Below, in pieces: positions 11,864 to 29,300 of a DNA stretch of 64,000 nt; the first letter of the stretch is position 1, and the number at the start of each line of letters is the position of its first letter. The translations under genes were made by a program, and so were the position numbers. The notes under the pieces were generated by a model that saw only the letters and a list, made by a program, of their open reading frames with translations, did not search any database and was not told the origin of the DNA. This stretch comes from Vigna angularis (lineage: Eukaryota; Streptophyta; Magnoliopsida; Fabales; Fabaceae), in NCBI RefSeq assembly GCF_016808095.1, contig NC_068974.1, positions 35,708,090 to 35,772,089 on the forward strand, given 5' to 3'.

Positions 11864-13429
11864 GACATGGTCAACATATACATCGTTTTCATTGATTACA
11901 TTTTATTTTTAAAATAATCAACTAAGAGTTTTTTTTTTTCACACAAAAGTGATAATAAGTTCCCCTTTACAAAAGAAAGACAATTTGAATGCTTTACGTC
12001 TACTGAACATTTTAGAGCAGTTTTTTTTGGTGGACGTAATCAATGAAGTGCGTTTAATCAAGAGTGTGTGTTGAATTTTAGCATTTTTATAGAGCATAGT
12101 TTGTGTCAACTTTGTCATTCTTTCACTTTCAGTCATATTGAATTTTAATATTTAGTATACAGTTATTCAGAAAATAAAAAAAAATAAAGTCTTAGTCCCT
12201 CGTGACAATATTCAAATAAAATTGACCGTTGTATATGATAAATACTATATGTTTTTATAAATAGTTATAACCTATATAACATTAAAAATAAATTAGCACT
12301 TTTTGGTTTGTCAAAAATTTCACTAGTTGAAAAGAATTTAAATTCAACACTAAAGTCTTCAAACATCAATGTTATGTTTTTTCATAAAAAATAATACTTG
12401 ATAAAAATATAATTTATTACTAACATTATTATCTATTATTACTCGATTGATTGTAAATTTTGCATACTAACTTTAGCATACGAGTGTTTTCAACCGAAAT
12501 CGTCAAAAAAAATTGAACATTTCAAATATCTTAAAACTAATAAACAAGATATCACAATAATTGTATCACTGTTCTCTCAATCTTATTTGCATGAATAAAA
12601 TTATTTATTTATTTGCAATAATTCGTTTTAATTAATTTGGTGAATAATATTTTTATGGGCTTTATTACTATGGATAAGATATTTACTCTATCAATAAGCA
12701 TCTTTCAGACATGTATACCAATTGGTCAAACGAGAATTCATTCTCCTTTATCTACTTTCTCCTTCCTTAACAAGTTGCTAGTTGTCCAATGTTATATAAA
12801 TATGGATTTCCAATGCCTCGTTTAGACAGAAATTGTTGATAAAAAGGGTAAAAATAAATCAAGATGATTGACGCCTACGTCAAAACATTTCTAAAAATGT
12901 ATTTAACTAAGAACATTACTCTTTGATTCATTTTTATATAACGTTTATTTATTCTTAACATACTGATTTACCATATAAAAAGTAGTATAAAAAATTTATA
13001 CCATAAATTTGAAAATTACATATTTATCGGTATAAAGCTAATTATACATAAGCTTAATTTTATAATGAATATTTAAAAATACAGATTCTTAAATAATTTA
13101 ACAAGAGTCCTTACCATCATGCAATTTTCAGTTTACATGTTTGTTCTAATATAGATTTTAGAGAAGGTTAGTTCAAGCCTTTTAAATTATGCATATCAAA
13201 CAAAGAAGCAAAATTTAATATATGTATAAAGCAAGTAGTAGATAGATTCTAACCATGATTTTTTAAAATAGACATTAAGGATTCAAGATTTGAATTCGCT
13301 GAGTATTCACTCTGATATTACTTATTAGATTTATCAAGAGATTCGTTTATTGGATAAATATATCATTATTTAAATTTGAGTGCAATCACATGAAATATTG
13401 ATATCACTCTTTAACAAAAATTTAAAAGA

Positions 13430-13640
13430 AATAAATTAACGAGTCTCTAACTTTATATAGTGTTTAACTTTCTCATTTCTATCTAATGTGATATTTAGAC
13501 TCACGTTTAAATTTCCAACCGCACTTTTAATATCAAATTTTAAGATAATAAATTTAGGAATCTTTATCTTTATAAAATGTTCAATTTTTTTTATTTTTGT
13601 TTAAGACTTAAATTTATATTTAAATTTCTAACTTAAATTT
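13430..13640. repeat. Diverged tandem duplication, ~110-bp unit
   Basis: Two consecutive blocks share landmarks in the same order: AATAAATT, a CTTTAT..A(A/T)A(A/G)TGTT segment, and TTTAAATTTC followed by AAC. They are perhaps 60-65% alike by eye. They may be degenerate LTR material. Confidence 0.35.
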
Positions 13641-15115
13641 TTAACAAAGGTTATGTAATTTCAAACTCATCTTAAATTCCTTACTTTTATAGCCACAATC
13701 ACTTAGATAAGAATTGTAGAGGAGTTTGGAAGAAATGGTGTAAAATGCGTCACGAAATTAATCATGGAGTTAATGGTGGCAAGCTAAATTGTTTGAAACA
13801 TTTAGATTTAATTATTTGAGTATTTTGGGACTCTGAGAGTATCCTATGCTAATAAAACTAAACTTGCTTTTTGTCACACTGCCCATTAAAAACACTTTAT
13901 GACATAATGCTCTAAAAGTGGCTCAAGATTTAAGCGCAATTTCACATTATTAAATCAAGTGAGCAACTATTCTACAATTCCAAACCCAGAAAACTCTATC
14001 AAAATACCATGAACTTACCCTAAATATATATTATTCACTTTCTTAAAAACGGAAAATAATTTATCATAATTGTATAATTTTCTTATTTTAATTTTATATT
14101 TTACGAAAGAAAATTCATCACGTTCTTCCCCCCTTTCCTTATTTCGAATGGAACCATAACACCCTTTACCTAATAATCAATACCAGAAAAGTTAAAGAAA
14201 CATGATTTGGAAGTAGAAAATGATAGAACAAACATGTTACATGGTTGATAGGAATTGAAAACAAAGAAAAGAAAAAGAAAAGAGGAAGAAGATTGAAGAC
14301 TAGCTACGTCCATATCGTGGAAGATGCATGGACACTATTTTTTTCTTATTTTTATATAATTTTTTATTGCATTTTTTTCTCTAAATTTCGATGGCAACGT
14401 TTTTCATTTTCTATTATTTGTGTTCTTTGTATCCATGAAATTTGAAGAGTTGGTAAGTGTAGAAATGTAAGGAAAGTGGTGTGATAGTGGGCCCATGAAT
14501 GGGTGACGTGGCAATAAGGATTCCCGTGCCGACCGTAAGCATCTGATGATAAAAATGAATGACATTGATTCCTTGCAACAGTGCATTATGGTACACGACA
14601 ACGCGCCTATGTTTGACCCCACACACTCCACTTTTATATATATCCGTTTTTATTTAATTAATGTTATTTTTTAATATCTTTTTCTTTACACTCATCCCAA
14701 TTAAATTCGTGAGATATTTTAAACTAACACGAGAAATTTGGAGTTAATTTTAATAATTTATATTTTTTTATCAAAGAGATGGTAACTAATAATTTTTAAA
14801 GTAGTTTTTTATGCACTTAAATTTGTTTTATGTATTTAAATATATTTTACTATTATTTTCTTCAAAATCTCACTAACTTGAATTTCAGTCTTTACAAAAG
14901 ATTCTTTATTATTAATGTAATAATAATGAATTTGAATTATTTACTTAATTTTTACATTATTTCTCTGTAGAGTCTTATATTGATAATATTAATTTTGTTG
15001 TTTTAAAATATATTAAGAAATTTTTTATTCACCAACATCAGTATATTTATTTTAAAAGTTCAATATAATGACAATACAAGAGAATATGAACTCAACATTA
15101 CACATATTTACCTTT

Positions 15116-15217
<102 letters not shown>

Positions 15218-15577
15218 CCTCCCTAGAAGAGAAATGAAACATTTATACTCATAACAAGCTTTGGATCCAATAATTATTACCAACAAAATTTAATTCAAAA
15301 TGTCTGAATATTGAATACTATTTAACTTTTGTAATAAAATGATTTTTTTTAAAATTTTTATACGTTGCCACTATACTAGAAATGTAACGAATGGTATTTC
15401 TAAAATATTGGTGGTTGTGGGATATAATATCCAATTAAATGTATACATTAATATCTATTAGCACTAACATAATCTAAAAGAAGACGGTGTAGATAAATGA
15501 ATTTGTTAAATACATAATACAAAAGGAGTTTAACTTTGAATAATTTCTTTTTACCATGAAACCCATTATTAAAAGAA

Positions 15578-15913
15578 GACTTAAATGTTTACTTCGTTCC
15601 CATGTTAAGAGGTGAATTTCGCTCGATTTTAAAATTGAAGACATTGGGTCCCTATGTTATGAAAAATATATGAATAAGGTCCATAAAGAAAGAACAAGTT
15701 TAACAAATCATAAAAAAAAAAGATGAACAAGAGAAAGAAAAAGCTGGACAGCAGAAGAGAAGAGAAAAAATACGGTCACATCAGCATGGACTTAACGCCG
15801 TTACTGTCAACTTAACAGACATGACCTTATTCATACACTTTTCGTAACATAGGGACCCAATGTCTTCATTTTTAAAATCAGGTACTAAACAAAAATTCAC
15901 AAGTATTTAAGCC
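15578..15913. mobile_element. Mutator-type MITE, family A, copy 2
   Basis: A 336-base non-coding element related to 7345-7624. Shared segments include AAATGTTTACTTCGT, TATGAAAAATATATGAATAA and the CACATCAGCATGGACTTAAC core. It has perfect 9-bp flanks, TTAAAAGAA, at 15569-15577 and 15914-15922. Its inverted arms run much further than in copy 1: GAAGACATTGGGTCCCTATG recurs inverted on the right, giving about 100 bases of foldback. It looks like the more complete copy. Confidence 0.9.
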
Positions 15914-15922
15914 TTAAAAGAA

Positions 15923-20377
<4,455 letters not shown>

Positions 20378-21507
20378 ATGGTTTTCTCCTCTATTCCAGT
20401 CTTTGTAGATCCTCCCAATTGGCACCAGGTAAGGTTTTCCTCAATTTTCAGCCACAGCTTCTCATCCCTAAAAAGAAACTAAAAAAATAATAATAATTGC
20501 AAAAGATATAATTATTCCTATTCCCTGTAATATCTCCCTGAATATACCAGATTTTGTTTTCATCATACTAATTTCTCCCCTCCTTCTTTTTAATTCCTTT
20601 TGTTCTTGATCTGTTGTTGTTGTTGTTGTTGCAGCAACCCAACCATCCTCAGGCCAATGGCAGTGACAACACTCAGCTTCTTCCACCTTTGCCACCGCAG
20701 CAGACTCATGTGGGAGCTTCTGTGGGATCAATCAGGCCAGGTTCCATGGCTGATCGAGCTAGGCTGGCTAAGATACCTCCTCCTGAAGCGGCTCTCAAGT
20801 GTCCACGTTGTGAATCCACCAACACTAAATTTTGCTATTTCAACAACTATAGCCTCTCTCAGCCACGCCACTTCTGCAAGACTTGCCGGCGTTATTGGAC
20901 AAGAGGGGGTGCTCTAAGAAACGTTCCTGTGGGTGGAGGCTGCCGTAGGAACAAGAAGAACAAAAGGAGTCGCTCTAAGTCTCCAGCATCATCTGACAAA
21001 CAAACACTGTCTGGTTCTTCTGGTGCACTCCCCTCTGGTGGAAACACTCACGAGCTTATAGGCCAGTTGCCGCAACCACCGAACCTTCCCTTCATGGCAT
21101 CACTCCAGAACCTGAACCGTTATGCTGTCGGAAACATGGGTCTCGGGTTGCGTGAGATTCACGGACAGAACGATCACATGGGTTTTCAAATTGGTGGCAG
21201 CGGTAATTCCTCTACTGGTGGAGGAATGGATCAGTGGCGTTTGCAGCAGATTCCTTTCTTTAATGGTTTTGAATCTGCTTCAGCTGGTTCCTACCATTTT
21301 CAAAATGAAAGTATTGAAACACCTTCTGGTTTGGTTGGAGATTTAGCATCGAATTCTAGGGTTTCTCAGATGCCATCAGTTAAAATGGAAGAAAGTGGAG
21401 CTTTGAATTTGTCAAGATCACCACTGAACGTCTCAGAAAATAACCACTACTATTCATGGACTGATATGTCAGGTCTTTCCTCTTCTTCTGCTAGTCATCT
21501 CTTGTAA
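20378..21507 (+). CDS. Dof zinc-finger transcription factor, DOF5.1/DOF2.4 (PEAR)-like
   Basis: Two exons, 20378-20428 and 20635-21507, with a 206-base phase-0 GT-AG intron, encode 307 residues. Exon 1 gives only 17 residues, [17 protein letters not shown], an N-terminus conserved in the DOF5.1/DOF2.4/DOF3.6 group. The single C2C2 Dof finger spans about residues 71-125, with zinc ligands C73, C76, C98 and C101 and the signature [18 protein letters not shown] basic KKNKRSRSK stretch follows. The C-terminal half is rich in Ser, Gly, Asn and Gln, as usual for the activation region. Dof factors bind AAAG cores in the nucleus; PEAR members promote radial growth of procambium. The intron ends in (TTG)n then CAG. 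An ORF caller starting in exon 2 would miss the true N-terminus. The exact Arabidopsis counterpart is uncertain, so no symbol is given. Confidence 0.92.
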
Positions 21508-24500
21508 CTTTGACCATATCAGCAGATACATATATATAAATATATATATATATATATGTATTCACATATATATGGTCAATAACCCCATCATCCCAACTGA
21601 ACTTCTTTGCTTGAATTGTTAACTACTTCGAAACGATCTCACACCATGGATCAAAGAAATTCTCAAACGAGATTTGGATGTTCCACCGAACACCTTGCCT
21701 TGACTTCATTCCAAGTTCCACTATCATCAGTTGACAGAAATTAACGCAGACATGGTAGAATTGATATCCTCTTCTTTGTAATTTCAATTCCAGTCATTGA
21801 TTTATGTTTAAGTTTTCGTTTTGTTTTTCATCCAGTCGAGTATTCTGTGTACTATATACATGAGCTTGTTTAATTGTATAACTGTGTGTGCATGTAATGC
21901 TTTGTGTTTCTTTCTGCTGTCTGACACCTTATGACCTCATTTGCGTACAAAACTTTCTCTCAAGTAATTTACTTCACTCCTTCTGCCAGCTACACATCGC
22001 GCTAGGTAGCTCAACACTTTCTTATTTTTTATAAGCGCCGGTTACTCAGCACCATCACACTGGTTTTCACCCACATAACACGATCTACCACACATATCAG
22101 AAAAGAAGAAAAGTGATTTTACAGTACTAAAGAATGTGCCACCCCACGTTGGCTTTAGCCCAAGCAGATGAATTTATTCAAATTTCATGCTGGAGCTAGC
22201 ACTTTATTTTCCTATCTTGCAGACTTTACACAAGTTTTTTATTTTCTAGATTTGTGAAACATTCTTAATGCAAAGCAGTAGCATGCATATACATCCCATG
22301 CTGCATGCTAGTGTTTGTGATACGAATGTTTGTCATGCATCTTGGAATGGACATATAGCGGTAGCATACACAAGATAATTGAAGGTAAAAAGACCTAAGG
22401 TTCTGACACTGTATAGAGATGATTTATCGTAAGTAACTCTTTCCTACTTACTCATTCTTTTTCTCTTTAGTCAATGAGAGTGTGAGTACTTTAGCAAACC
22501 TTTGCCAGTGCGCAGAAGCTGGAGTTAAGTTCTACTCACTCTCACTCCTTCTACAGTGTCAAATTCTTGGAAACTTGAGTGCGACAGTTATTTAATGTTC
22601 CCAGACCAAGCCTTCCTTTTCCTCAGTCGTGGTAAATTTTTCTTCCGACAAAGCTCTTTGTGTCGTACTTTTAGCGTAATAGAATTGGGTAAAAAAATTC
22701 ACTAAGATCCTTTTCGTGTTAATAATTAACGTGATGATATATACATGCCATAAGAGCAAAAGATACAAGAACTTTTCATGCATTATTTAAGCAGGTTTTG
22801 ATTGATTTCATTTTTGCGTGTTTCTTTCTTTATCGTTATGTAGTTATATTAATTAACGTGTGAGTGTTTGAATCTTTTTTTTTTTTTCATATGTACAACT
22901 TCTGTCTGTTTCTGTCCTGGGATTAAAACTTGACACTCTTAAAACAAATTTCTCATGTGTTGATTTTAAATTACAAGACATGAAAATACGTAGGACTGAA
23001 CTCAAAGAAGTAATGATTTGGTTGCATTCCAGAAAGAAGAAGGTTTTGTAAAGAATTTTGGAAGACACCAGACATGCATGAGTCAAGGGTCAAACATAAG
23101 TTGTTGTAATATGATTATGGGATTATGTTGATAAGATGGGACGTGCATGTTTGTTTTGATTTTAGGTTGAAAGTGGAAGGCAAATGTAAGCATTGTAAGA
23201 AGACGCCAAAATCTCACTCAAAATCATGCAATTCTATATTCGACCAAACTGGGCTGGGTGACTGTTCTAGAAGTTCTTGAGCAGAATAATGCAAGATACA
23301 AAACATTGATTGTTAATTATGAAACTCCTTTTGGGCCATGTTAATTATGCAGTTGAATACGAAAGGAAAAGGAAAGAAAGAGATTCTTACGGTCAAAATA
23401 AGCGTGTGACCTTTTTCTACGTGTTGGGGTCACTTCTCATTATCCTACATCACTCTTTGGAATTAAGCTGAACAAAACACAGTCCATTCCACAAAGATCT
23501 TCCTCCACTAATAATTACAAACTTTATTGTTCTTATCCCACCATGAATATTAAATGAATTATCTAAAAAAAAAATAAAAAAAAGTGGCATCATTGTGGTG
23601 ATGATAGCTTTTGTAAGGACCAATGCATGGTACCTTTGAAGAAGGAAAAAAGCAACAAAAGAGTAACACAGACAAAAGCTCTCTCCGTGTCTTTGGACGT
23701 AGGCAGTAAATGGTCACCCAGATTCCAAAAATGTCGGTGCGTGTTGGTCTCAAAGAAGAAACATTTTGCGAGAGTTAAAGGGAAAGAAGGTAAGAGCAGT
23801 GTGGGTTAAATCTGCAGAGTTTCTCTGCTACGGTACGAACGAAGGGCTCAGAAATTCATGCATGCTGTTTCATGCTATATAGTTTCTCTGTGACTTTCTC
23901 TTTCAACACTGTTTACAACCATAATTTTTCAACCTTGATCCTTCTTAAACCTAACACATGCTTCCCTTTGTCTTACTTTACTTTCATTACCTTCTATCAT
24001 TTCCATCTTCTTATTCCTTTTCCCCTTCACCTTCTTCTGTTTCTATGTTTTCTTCCCTTCCTTTTTCTTTTCACTCATGGGTGGGGACCTCTCCACCTAT
24101 CCATGCCAGAGACCGTTACCAACTTTACTCATCAATATATATGTATATGTATACGTATATGTATGTGTATGTGTATGTGTATATATACTCAGCTCCTAAG
24201 TAAGAAAGAGTTCAAAACTGTAGCCAAAGTTTATATACTGTGTCTGCATCAATCTTGCAAACTTACCTAAATACCTTGTATATAGGTATATAATACTTAA
24301 ATATCTTGATGCATGCATGACTGAAATGTCGGTGTCAGAGGGAACAATGGAAGCAAGTATGTGTTAGAATGAATTGATATTTTCTGATAGTTTTCTGAAT
24401 ATATAGAACATATGCTATAGAAACACCAATGTTAATTCAGTATGTGCTTTTTTTGTAGAGGTAAAAACTGTTTGTGAATATTCAACCAAAAACTACTTTC

Positions 24501-26368
24501 TTTTTTAAAGCAAAGAATTATTTTTATGGTTTGATATCAAAATACTTAGACATATATTTAAAGGGTTGTTTTATCTTCTTAAACTTGTACTTAAATTTTT
24601 TAAATAAATGTCACGAAGCATCATTTTTGTGAGAAATAAAATCGGAGAGCGTCAGATTATAATCTTGAAGACGAATCCCTCAAAAACCGAAAGCTGCACC
24701 AAATCAAAGGAAAACGACACCGAATTAATTGGGAAAGTAGAAGGTTCAGTTTGGTGGATTTTCAGAACTAGATTCTTAGCTGCATATGGTCAAAAAAATG
24801 AAGCTTGAAATTTAGGTTAGAAAAATTATCAATTGGGGCACTTGCAATAATCCAAGTAAAAGCTCACAGTTACTCAATGTTTCTGCTAACTGCATATTGT
24901 TAAAAATGAGATTCATGAACTGAGATTTTCTAAGATATAACAGTGTGAACTTTGCTGGAGAATCTAAATTCAAAAAGCATTGTGGTCATGCCCACGACTG
25001 ATCAAAGATGAGAATCTGTTTGGTCCAATCCATATCCAGCTGAAAAGGATTGGATTTTAAATCCAAATTTATATTAAAAAGAACAATTTATTCTTTCATA
25101 TAAGTTTTAAAATTGGTTTGTAGTTCAAAACTGATTTTATTTCAAAATTAAACTATATGTTAGTTTTAAAACCTATTTTAAATCATAAAGCAGTTCCAAA
25201 TCTAATGCTATCATAACTATAGTTTTGAAATGCTTATATAACTTTTATTAAACAATTTTGATTTATTAAATTTATAATTAATATCTTACAGAATATATCA
25301 TAGAAAATATTATATATATATATATATATTAACTATTAATTTGTTCCGACATCAGTTCTTCATTTTGACTTGATTAAAAAAAATCGGAAAAGTACAATTT
25401 TTCATTAAAGGTATTGTCGGATACAATTGTTTTAATGTATTCTTACTATATATCGAAAATTTACCAAGAGTATTAAGTTGTCTAAATCATGCATCACGTT
25501 AATTTAAAGAAAAGTGTGGGAAAAAATTGTCATGAAAAAATAATTAGATGCCTTCAAATCATATAAGGAAAGAGATAAGGAATACTAATAATATAATGAC
25601 ATTAGTAAATCTAGATTATTTTAAAATATTTGAAAAATAAAAATCTAAAATATTAACAATTCTAATGGTTGAAACCAGTCACATGAAGTTATGAAATTGA
25701 AAATGAGAAGGCAATTACTTTCTGCACCCCATCATTTCTGGAATTTATTTTTCAGAACACAATAAACAATTTTGGAATTTTTTTTCCAGAAGTCAAACTT
25801 CCCCTCCTTTCCCGGAAAGTTTTTATGGGGTGGGAGAAGAAATTTGATGGGGGGTGGAGAAAGCAATTGCTGAGCATTTAAAATGTTTCTATGTCAGTAC
25901 CTAGGATGGCTAAGATAGGAACTGTTAAGAAAAGTCCTCGTATTGAACTGTTTCATGAACACCCTGTGGTATCTTTTATTTGACAGGAGCTGGAAACTCA
26001 ATTTCAAATCACATGGCCATGGTAGTTACCGTTGCTAGATAAAAAAATGAATGACTTTTAAACTTTTATAACATTGGATGCGGTAGGAATAAACAAAACA
26101 TCTCTTCATTAAAATCTGAGGATGATTAGAATATAGTACATGTTACAATTATACACTTTCCACGCAGGCGCACATTGCCGATTTGCTTCAATTTCTTCTT
26201 AGGCCGCTTTTATAATCTTTTTGCATCACATCTCTGAATATCACACAAACAAACAAATAACTTAATGGAGTTAGGAAGTGATCTTCCACCCTTTCCTCCA
26301 AGCAGACGCTTCTTTCAATACTTTAAAAAGAACAAAGAGACAAAATGAACGGAGTATAACAAGGTATC
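21508..26368. other. Intergenic DNA between the Dof and PUB13 genes
   Basis: The first few hundred bases probably hold the Dof 3'UTR, including an AT/TATATG tract at about 21530-21570. From 22 to 24.2 kb the DNA is less AT-rich than the gene deserts, but no open frame is convincing. A GTAT/TATG tract lies at about 24138-24187 and a short (AT)n at about 25312-25330. The stretch 25680-26368 abuts the 3' end of the minus-strand U-box gene. Confidence 0.55.
24138..24187. repeat. Imperfect (TATG/GTAT)n microsatellite
   Basis: Alternating TATATG, TACG and TGTATG units. Non-coding as far as can be seen. Confidence 0.75.
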
Positions 26369-29300
26369 TTAGGAATCATCGGGGTTAGTAATCAAAGGAG
26401 GTTGAGTTTCCTCGTTCTGGGCTTGAGTTTCAGTTTGTGTTGGAACTTCCTGCTGTTGCTCCAGCAACCTTCCCATACGCTCTAGTAACTGTAAAGCCTT
26501 TCTTTTGCCTCTGTCTGTACCATTTTGAGCCAACTCCAACAGTGGACCCATCACCCCCAGCTCTTGGGCCTGTACCAGATATTGTTGATCTCCAGAACAG
26601 AGATGAACTAAAACAGCAGCTGCATTCTCTTTGTTCCTTGGGGAACCATTCCCAATGAACTCTACTAAAACTGGCACTGCCTCTGAAGCTCTAATCGTAG
26701 CCTTCCCATCAGGATGGCTAGCCAGTATCGCCAAAATAGCTAATGCTTCATCTACCATTCCCCCACTAGGTTCAGTCAGCAGTCGCATCAGTGTGGGAAT
26801 AACGCCAGCCCGCACTGCCTTCCCCTTGTTGCCCTGGTAAATGCACAAATTGAAGAGTGCTGTCGCAGCATCTTTCTTACCCCTCTGGGTACCCTCACTC
26901 AGCAGTGTCACTAGTGGAGGTATGGCTCCTGAAGATCCAATTGTAACCTTGTTTTCATCTATAACTGAAAGGCTGAAAAGTGTTGCTGCAGCATTTTCCC
27001 GCGCTTCCATGCTTCCCTTCTTCAGCACGTGAACTATACCTGGAACTGCCCCTGAAGAGACAATGCTTCCTTTGTTATTTTCATATATGGAAAGATTCAG
27101 AAGCGCTGTCACAGCATGTTCTTGAGTGCGGGAGTCAGGCACAGACAAAAGACCAACGAGGAGAGGTATTGCACCAGCTTCAGCAATGGCAACACGGTTA
27201 TCTGCATTACGCTTTGCAAGAAGGCGGATCTCACCAGCAGCTGATCTCTGGTCTTCAGGACTGCCAGATGTGAGCTTTTGGAGAAGACCGTCGATCTTAC
27301 TTCGCTCAGCTGGTGAGTAGGCTGATGCTGATTTACTAGGTTGTGAACTGCTGCTGGGTCGTTTTGGTGGCTCTATGCCATTGGCTTCACACCACTGTGC
27401 TATGAGACTTCGTAGGACATAGTTGGGTGTGAGAACGGTGCTAGTGAGAGTCTGCTGTGTCTTGGGGCATGTCCCATGCCCTGCTTGCAACCATTTCTCA
27501 ATACAAGAACGCTCGTAAGTCTGCAAATGAGAACTAGAATGTATGAGTGGGTAATGTTAGATTATAAGTGAAACAACTCAGTAGCAGGGGTAAAATGTCA
27601 ATAGTGTAAACAGGAATCGGCGTGTGGCAAATGTATTTTATGGATCAAGTAGAAGAGTGTAATCAATAAAAGCTTTCAGTTTCTATACCAAGTTTCCAAA
27701 TTCAATGAAGATGCTTTTTTAAAAAAAATAAAAAAGCATGAACATATATAAAACAATTGTATCATGTGGCTGCAATTTGTCCAAAGTAATGTATCTCGAT
27801 AGCCTCAGAATTTTAAAATAACGTAGGGACAATTAATTTTGCTTTTACGTCTTTCTTTCTCATAACATGACCCTCGCATGTTAATGAGCAAAATTAGACG
27901 ACCCTCATCCATAAATTAATAGATATCTTAATAAAATTGTACTAGAGCACGGTGTCTTTTAGTGGCTTTTTTACATTTAAGCACACACCAAAAAGGATGA
28001 CCGATGTTCCAGTTTGCCAAGTCAAGCAAGCAAGTATGATAATGGCCAACTACACTATTTGCAACTCAGCTTCCACGGAGCATCATATAGTGCACATACC
28101 TGTCCGGTTGAAACAATCACAGGATCCTTCATTAATTCCAGGGAAATGGGACATCGAAAATCATCAGGAATAACAGGGGCCTGATGACTCTTTTCATTTG
28201 TACTGACTCCATAGACTTTTGCAAAAATGCCTTTTCCTCCTAAATTATCATCCTTAACTAGATTTTCTGTTTGCACGTAATCCTTTATCTTCTTCAGTAA
28301 CATTGCTATTTTCTCGATGCGTGCCCCAGGATCCCCACCACTTGATATCACCATCTCATGCAAAGCTAGCGATTCTTGCGTAAGATCAGCTATTCCCATC
28401 AGTTGCAATTTTTCAGCCAGTCGACTTAGAACAGATGGATCTGTAGCTGCATCACTGCTGTTGTCGTAGAGGAACAACATATCCTCATACAACCTAACAT
28501 CTGGTTCGTCAACCCTCCCTTTAGCTCTTCTGAACTGGGCAAGAACCAGCTCAACCTGAAATTATATGGAAAATTAAACATGATTGTGTAAATAGCAAAA
28601 GAAATATACATAAAGAAGCTCCACATTGGTGCACTATGCATTCTAATCTCAAAAGCTAATAAGACGAAGGAAGGTTCAATTGATCAAATTTTTCTTCTCA
28701 AAAAATGGTATTGTTTGAGTAAGATCACTGTTCCGACTTTAGCAAGAAAGGAGAGTCAAACCGAAAAACTAGTTCTTTAAGTGCAAGAGTCTCAAAGTTT
28801 AAGTATCACATCAAGTAGCTTATCCTACTCAATGTGGAACCGCTAACAATCACTGTGTTGCTTACATACAACAGATTATATATATATAACTGAAATATTT
28901 ATACCTGCTCTTTAACTTCATCTGAGATATCAAGTTTATCATACGAAATACCACCCAACGATTGTTCCAGCCGAGCTGTCACGTCGTTGAATTTATTCAT
29001 AATGCCATCCCGCTCAAGGACCTGCAAAATAGGAGTGAAGACAACTGAATAAGCATCTAAGCAGCCGAAGTCATTTCAATGGAAGCATGTTTCCATCATG
29101 TTTCTTTCTCCAAAAATATCATTCAACCCAAAATTCTAGGAGTTCCAGATTACAAGAGAAACAGGGTTGCCAGAACAACCACAGGTCGCAACAAGCACAC
29201 AAAGATGCCTTCTATGAAACTGTAAGTGGACTAAGGTCATAATGTAAACACAAAATTAATACAATACTAACAAATATTAGGCAAACATTATTATTTAGAA

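Noticed and set aside
11683..11892. Tyr-Ile repeat open frames at 11683, 15098, 18991, 19038, 41155, 41168 and 57480
   Set aside because: They are translations of (AT)n microsatellites, not genes.
23260..23290. Heat-shock element near TTCTAGAAGTTCTTGAG
   Set aside because: The third pentamer is out of register, so the three-unit rule is not met and no gene lies downstream.
26437..27320. Several plus-strand open frames of 62-97 codons
   Set aside because: They are antisense shadows of the PUB13 ARM-repeat exon.
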